NCBI GenBank assembly: GCA_002305415.1
Contig: DBQX01000078.1
Coordinates: forward strand, 1-7,342
Length of the DNA: 7,342 nt
Direction of reading: 5' to 3'
DNA from: Actinomycetales bacterium UBA1383
GTDB lineage: Bacteria; Actinomycetota; Actinomycetes; Actinomycetales; Actinomycetaceae
In this document: positions 4,762 through 7,342 of the stretch, in pieces
How positions within the stretch are numbered: position 1 is the first letter of the stretch
Layout: the number at the start of each line of letters is the position of its first letter
The notes under the pieces: model-generated
The model's database searches: none
Seen by the model: only the letters and a program-made list of their open reading frames with translations
Told to the model about the DNA's origin: nothing
Translations under genes and position numbers: made by a program

Positions 4762-5874
4762 ATGACAACCCTGCAGCTGCTCACCCCGACCGGCGAGCGC
4801 ATCCCGCCCGATCCGGTCCTGGCACACCCCGCCACCCCCGAGCAGATGACGGACCTCGCCGCAGAGCTCACCCCGAGCGCACTGAGGGATGCGTACCGCC
4901 ACATGGTGCTCACCCGCGCCTTCGACCGCGAGGCCACAAGCCTCCAACGTCAAGGCGAGCTCGGGCTCTGGGTGCCCAGCCTCGGACAGGAGGCGGCCCA
5001 GGTGGGTTCGGCCATGGCCACGCCGGCCACGGACATGGTGTACCCCTCCTACCGCGAGCACGGCGTCGCCCAGGTGCGCGGCCTCGACCTGCGCGAGATC
5101 ATTCCCGTCTACCGCGGCACCCGCCACGGCGGGTGGGACCCGAAGTCGTTCAACTTCCACATCTACACGTTCGTGATCGGCGCGCACTCGCTGCACGCCG
5201 TCGGCCACGCGATGGGCCTGCAGCAGGACCGTCGCCGTGGCGTCGCGACGGGGGCCGAGGCCGTCGTCGTCTACTTCGGCGACGGCGCCACCTCCCAGGG
5301 TGACGTCAACGAGGCGCTCGTGTTCGCCTCCTCCGCCGAGGCGCCGGTGCTGTTCTTCCTGCAGAACAACCACTGGGCCATCTCGGTGCGGACCGAACGC
5401 CAGTCGCGCTTCCCCCTCGCGAACCGCGCGGACGGCTTCGGCATCCCGCACCTGCGCGTGGACGGCAACGACGTGATCGCCAGCTACGCCGCCACCCGCT
5501 ACGCCCTGGAGCACATCAAGTCCCACGGCGGCCCCTTCTTCATCGAGGCCGAGACCTACCGCATGGGCGCGCACACCACCTCGGACGATCCCACCCGCTA
5601 CCGCACCCGCGCCGAGGAGGAGGAGTGGCGGGCCAAGGACCCGATCGCCCGGCTCCGCGCGCTCCTCGAGACGGAGGGCGCCGTGGACGGCGAGAACCTC
5701 GACGCCGTCGAGACGGAGGCCAAAGATCTCGGCGCCTCCGTCCGCGCCTTCACCCGGGCGAACGTCCCCGGGGACTTCACCACCATCTTCGACCACGTCC
5801 TCGCCACCCCGAGCGCCCAGGTCCTCCGGGAGCGCGCCGAGTGGGATGCCTACCTCACGAGGGGGGAGAACTGA
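4762..5874 (+). CDS. pdhA: 2-oxoacid (pyruvate-type) dehydrogenase E1 component, alpha subunit
   Basis: A 370-residue ThDP-dependent subunit that, with E1 beta, decarboxylates a 2-oxoacid and passes the acyl group to the lipoyl arm of E2. The ThDP/Mg motif runs from GDG at 173-175 (GDGATSQGDVNEA) to NN at 202-203 (LQNNHWAIS). The loop Y266-RMGAH271-TTSDDPTRYR, which lines the active-site entrance, is intact. LQRQGELG, SLGQEAAQVGSA and DDPTRYR...EEWRAKDP resemble the alpha chain of Bacillus-type PdhA, so I use that symbol. A branched-chain (BkdA) role remains possible, because many actinobacteria make pyruvate dehydrogenase with the one-chain AceE instead. Residues 1-37 precede the family core (TPSALRDAYRHMVLTRAFD). 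The ATG 4762 start has a strong ribosome site. The stop overlaps the E1 beta start by one base. It is the first gene of the operon and is probably controlled by the operator cluster immediately upstream. Confidence 0.9.
   Translation: MTTLQLLTPTGERIPPDPVLAHPATPEQMTDLAAELTPSALRDAYRHMVLTRAFDREATSLQRQGELGLWVPSLGQEAAQVGSAMATPATDMVYPSYREHGVAQVRGLDLREIIPVYRGTRHGGWDPKSFNFHIYTFVIGAHSLHAVGHAMGLQQDRRRGVATGAEAVVVYFGDGATSQGDVNEALVFASSAEAPVLFFLQNNHWAISVRTERQSRFPLANRADGFGIPHLRVDGNDVIASYAATRYALEHIKSHGGPFFIEAETYRMGAHTTSDDPTRYRTRAEEEEWRAKDPIARLRALLETEGAVDGENLDAVETEAKDLGASVRAFTRANVPGDFTTIFDHVLATPSAQVLRERAEWDAYLTRGEN
5861..5868 (+). promoter_or_regulatory. Ribosome binding site that fixes the E1 beta start
   Basis: GGGGGGAG lies inside the last codons of E1 alpha, five bases before ATG 5874. 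It supports ATG 5874 against longer in-frame readings, which would run through E1 alpha in another frame and give a low-complexity Arg/Pro-rich sequence. Confidence 0.6.
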
Positions 5875-6947
5875 TGAACGCCCCAGTCGTGGCGCCCGGC
5901 CGCGAGGGCCCCGCCACCGCCGTCCGCCCGACGGCGCCCGCCGGCACCGCCACCCCGCCGTCGCTGCCGCTGGCCCAGGCGATCAACGCCGGCCTGCGCG
6001 CGGCGATGGAGAGGGACGAGACGGTGATCGTCATGGGGGAGGACGTCGGCCAGCTCGGCGGCGTCTTCCGCGTGACCGACGGCCTGCTGAAGGACTTCGG
6101 CGAGGACCGTGTCCGCGACACGCCACTCGCCGAGTCCGGCATCGTGGGCACCGCCATCGGCCTCGCGATGGCCGGGTACCGCCCGGTGGTGGAGATCCAG
6201 TTCGACGGGTTCATCTTCCCGGCCTTCGACCAGATCACCACCCAGCTGGCGAAGCTGCACTACCGTTCTGGCGGCCTCGTCGAGGTGCCGGTGGTGATCC
6301 GCGTGCCCTACGGCGGCGACATCGGCGCGATCGAGCACCACAGCGAGTCACCGGAGGCACTGTTCGCGCACACCGCCGGCCTGCGGGTGGTGACCCCGTC
6401 GACCGCCGCGGACGCGTACACCATGATCCAGCAGGCGATCGCGTCCCCGGATCCGGTGCTGTTCTTCGAGCCCAAGGCGCGCTACTGGTCGCGGGGGGAG
6501 CTCCCCGCCACCGTTGACCTCTCCCCCGAGGGCGTGGTGGACGGGTTGTCCCGGGCGCGGATGGTCCAGGAGGGCCGCGACGTCACGCTCGTCGGGTACG
6601 GGCCCACCGTCGCCACCCTCACGAAGGCCGCCGCGGCGGCCGCCGAGGACGGCGTCAGCGCCGAGGTCCTCGACCTGCGCTCCCTCTCGCCCATGGACTT
6701 CGACGCCGTGATCGAGTCCGTGCGCCGCACCGGCCGGCTGGTGGTGGCGCACGAGGCGCCCGAGTACTTCGGCCCGGGTGCGGAACTCGCCGCACGGGTC
6801 ACGGAGGCGTGCTTCTATGACCTCGAGGCCCCCGTGCTCCGGGTCGGTGGCTTCCACACCCCCTACCCCGCCAACCGGCTCGAACACGACTACCTCCCCA
6901 ATGTCGACCGCGTCCTCGATGCGATCGGCCGGTCCCTCGACTACTGA
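5874..6947 (+). CDS. pdhB: 2-oxoacid dehydrogenase E1 component, beta subunit
   Basis: A 357-residue subunit that completes the alpha2beta2 E1 enzyme. The transketolase-type pyrimidine domain starts at about residue 31 (LPLAQAINAGLRAAMERD) and contains GEDVGQLGGVFR and DTPLAESGIVG, in which Glu87 is the residue that activates ThDP. YGGDIGAIEHHSESPEALFAH carries the active-site His (155 or 156). The C-terminal transketolase domain includes VTLVGYGPTV, VLDLRSLSPMD and LEAPVLRVGGFHTPYP. The HHSESPEALFAH and DPVLFFEPKARY segments resemble branched-chain E1 beta more than Bacillus PdhB, while the DTPLAESG and RYRSGG segments fit both, so the substrate is uncertain. Residues 1-30 are an Ala/Pro/Gly-rich extension absent from compact family members. 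Translation is coupled to E1 alpha (TGATG, one shared base), and 12 bp separate it from E2. Confidence 0.9.
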   Translation: MNAPVVAPGREGPATAVRPTAPAGTATPPSLPLAQAINAGLRAAMERDETVIVMGEDVGQLGGVFRVTDGLLKDFGEDRVRDTPLAESGIVGTAIGLAMAGYRPVVEIQFDGFIFPAFDQITTQLAKLHYRSGGLVEVPVVIRVPYGGDIGAIEHHSESPEALFAHTAGLRVVTPSTAADAYTMIQQAIASPDPVLFFEPKARYWSRGELPATVDLSPEGVVDGLSRARMVQEGRDVTLVGYGPTVATLTKAAAAAAEDGVSAEVLDLRSLSPMDFDAVIESVRRTGRLVVAHEAPEYFGPGAELAARVTEACFYDLEAPVLRVGGFHTPYPANRLEHDYLPNVDRVLDAIGRSLDY

Positions 6948-6949
6948 GC

Positions 6950-6955
6950 AAGGAA
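6950..6955 (+). promoter_or_regulatory. Ribosome binding site of E2
   Basis: AAGGAA sits four bases before ATG 6960 in the 12-bp gap after E1 beta, so E2 is translated from the same message with its own initiation site. Confidence 0.6.
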
Positions 6956-6959
6956 CGCG

Positions 6960-7342
6960 ATGCGCAAGGAATTCCGGCTGCCCGACCCGGGCGAGGGCCT
7001 GACCGACGCCGACATCGTCACGTGGATGGTCGCCGTCGGCGACACGGTGACGGTCAACCAGCCGATCGTGGAGATCGAGACGGCGAAGTCGCTCGTGGAG
7101 CTCCCGAGCCCGTGGGATGGCACGGTTCTCGCCCTGCTCGCGCCCGAGGGCGCCAACGTGCAGGTGGGCGAGCCCATCCTGGCCGTCGAGGTGGCGGACG
7201 CCGCCTCCGGCCCCGAGACACCCGCCCCCGGTGGGGAGGCCGAGGGCGGGCCAACGCTTGTGGGATACGGCGCGCAACCGGCTGGTGAGTCCGGCCGGCG
7301 GCGGCTGCGGCCGCGCGGGGGCGCTGGGGCGCCGGCCGCGGC
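6960..7342 (+). CDS. Dihydrolipoamide acyltransferase (E2), N-terminal lipoyl domain, cut by window edge
   Basis: The frame is open from ATG 6960 to the window end (127 full codons). Residues 1-80 form one lipoyl domain: MRKEFRLPDPGEGLTDADIVTWMVAVGDTV, then the lipoylation site EIETAKSLVELPSP with Lys43, and PEGANVQVGEPILAVEV. The lipoyl arm carries acyl groups from E1 to the E2 core, which transfers them to CoA. After residue 80 comes an Ala/Pro/Gly/Glu linker, then GGPTLVGYG (about 98-106), a segment often found before the peripheral subunit-binding domain in actinobacterial E2 proteins, and an Arg-rich stretch. The subunit-binding and catalytic domains lie beyond the window, so the acyl specificity (acetyl or branched-chain) cannot be read and no symbol is given. 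Only one lipoyl domain is seen before the linker. It is the third gene of the operon. Confidence 0.9.
   Translation, partial: MRKEFRLPDPGEGLTDADIVTWMVAVGDTVTVNQPIVEIETAKSLVELPSPWDGTVLALLAPEGANVQVGEPILAVEVADAASGPETPAPGGEAEGGPTLVGYGAQPAGESGRRRLRPRGGAGAPAA

Noticed and set aside
4520..4768. Minus-strand frame of 82 codons in the divergent gap
   Set aside because: Lies over the operator, promoter and ribosome site of the dehydrogenase operon, has no ribosome site of its own and no family resemblance.
4741..5796. Long minus-strand frame (351 codons) antisense to E1 alpha
   Set aside because: Shadow of a certain ThDP enzyme; the product is repetitive Gly/Val/His/Arg.
6348..7277. Minus-strand frame (309 codons) antisense to E1 beta and E2
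   Set aside because: Spans two well-supported genes and the gap between them; no domain visible.
1..7342. CRISPR array, insertion sequence, tRNA, rRNA or riboswitch
   Set aside because: No regularly spaced repeats, no transposase or terminal inverted repeats, and no structured-RNA signature was recognised; nearly all of the window is covered by protein genes.

Overview
The window is very GC-rich DNA with dense, strongly GC3-biased genes and short or overlapping junctions. This points to an actinobacterium, most likely of the order Micrococcales. That placement is inferred from codon bias, apparent leaderless promoters and gene content; no marker gene fixes the genus.

Layout, left to right: (1) the N-terminal part of a fructosamine-kinase-type protein on the minus strand, cut by the window edge; (2) a divergent two-gene unit on the plus strand, coding a small helical protein with a W-x-G turn and a 508-residue serine hydrolase joined by an ATGA overlap; (3) converging on it, a minus-strand four-helix membrane protein of the phage-holin-4 superfamily; (4) divergent from that, a plus-strand PLP aminotransferase of the HisC/aromatic type; (5) converging on it, a minus-strand YwiC-like membrane protein; (6) a 251-bp divergent regulatory region with a cluster of TACGC/GCGTA half-sites; (7) a plus-strand 2-oxoacid dehydrogenase operon: E1 alpha, E1 beta (1-base overlap) and the lipoyl end of E2, which runs off the right edge.

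The only obvious pathway unit is the dehydrogenase operon. It should make the E1 and E2 parts of a pyruvate or branched-chain 2-oxoacid dehydrogenase, and the half-site cluster around a likely -10 element suggests repressor control. The remaining genes look like housekeeping or poorly characterised single genes, alternating in strand with 3-bp and 18-bp convergent gaps and 53- to 251-bp divergent gaps. Three gene starts (212 minus, 316 plus, 4510 minus) share a -10-like hexamer exactly 6 bases before the start codon and lack a good Shine-Dalgarno sequence, so they are probably leaderless.

The least explained part is the small-protein/hydrolase pair at 316-2084. The partner carries a W-x-G motif and the hydrolase carries a helical N-terminal region containing Y-x-x-x-E, the two elements that make up a bipartite type VII secretion signal. 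I see no mobile element, CRISPR array, tRNA or rRNA.
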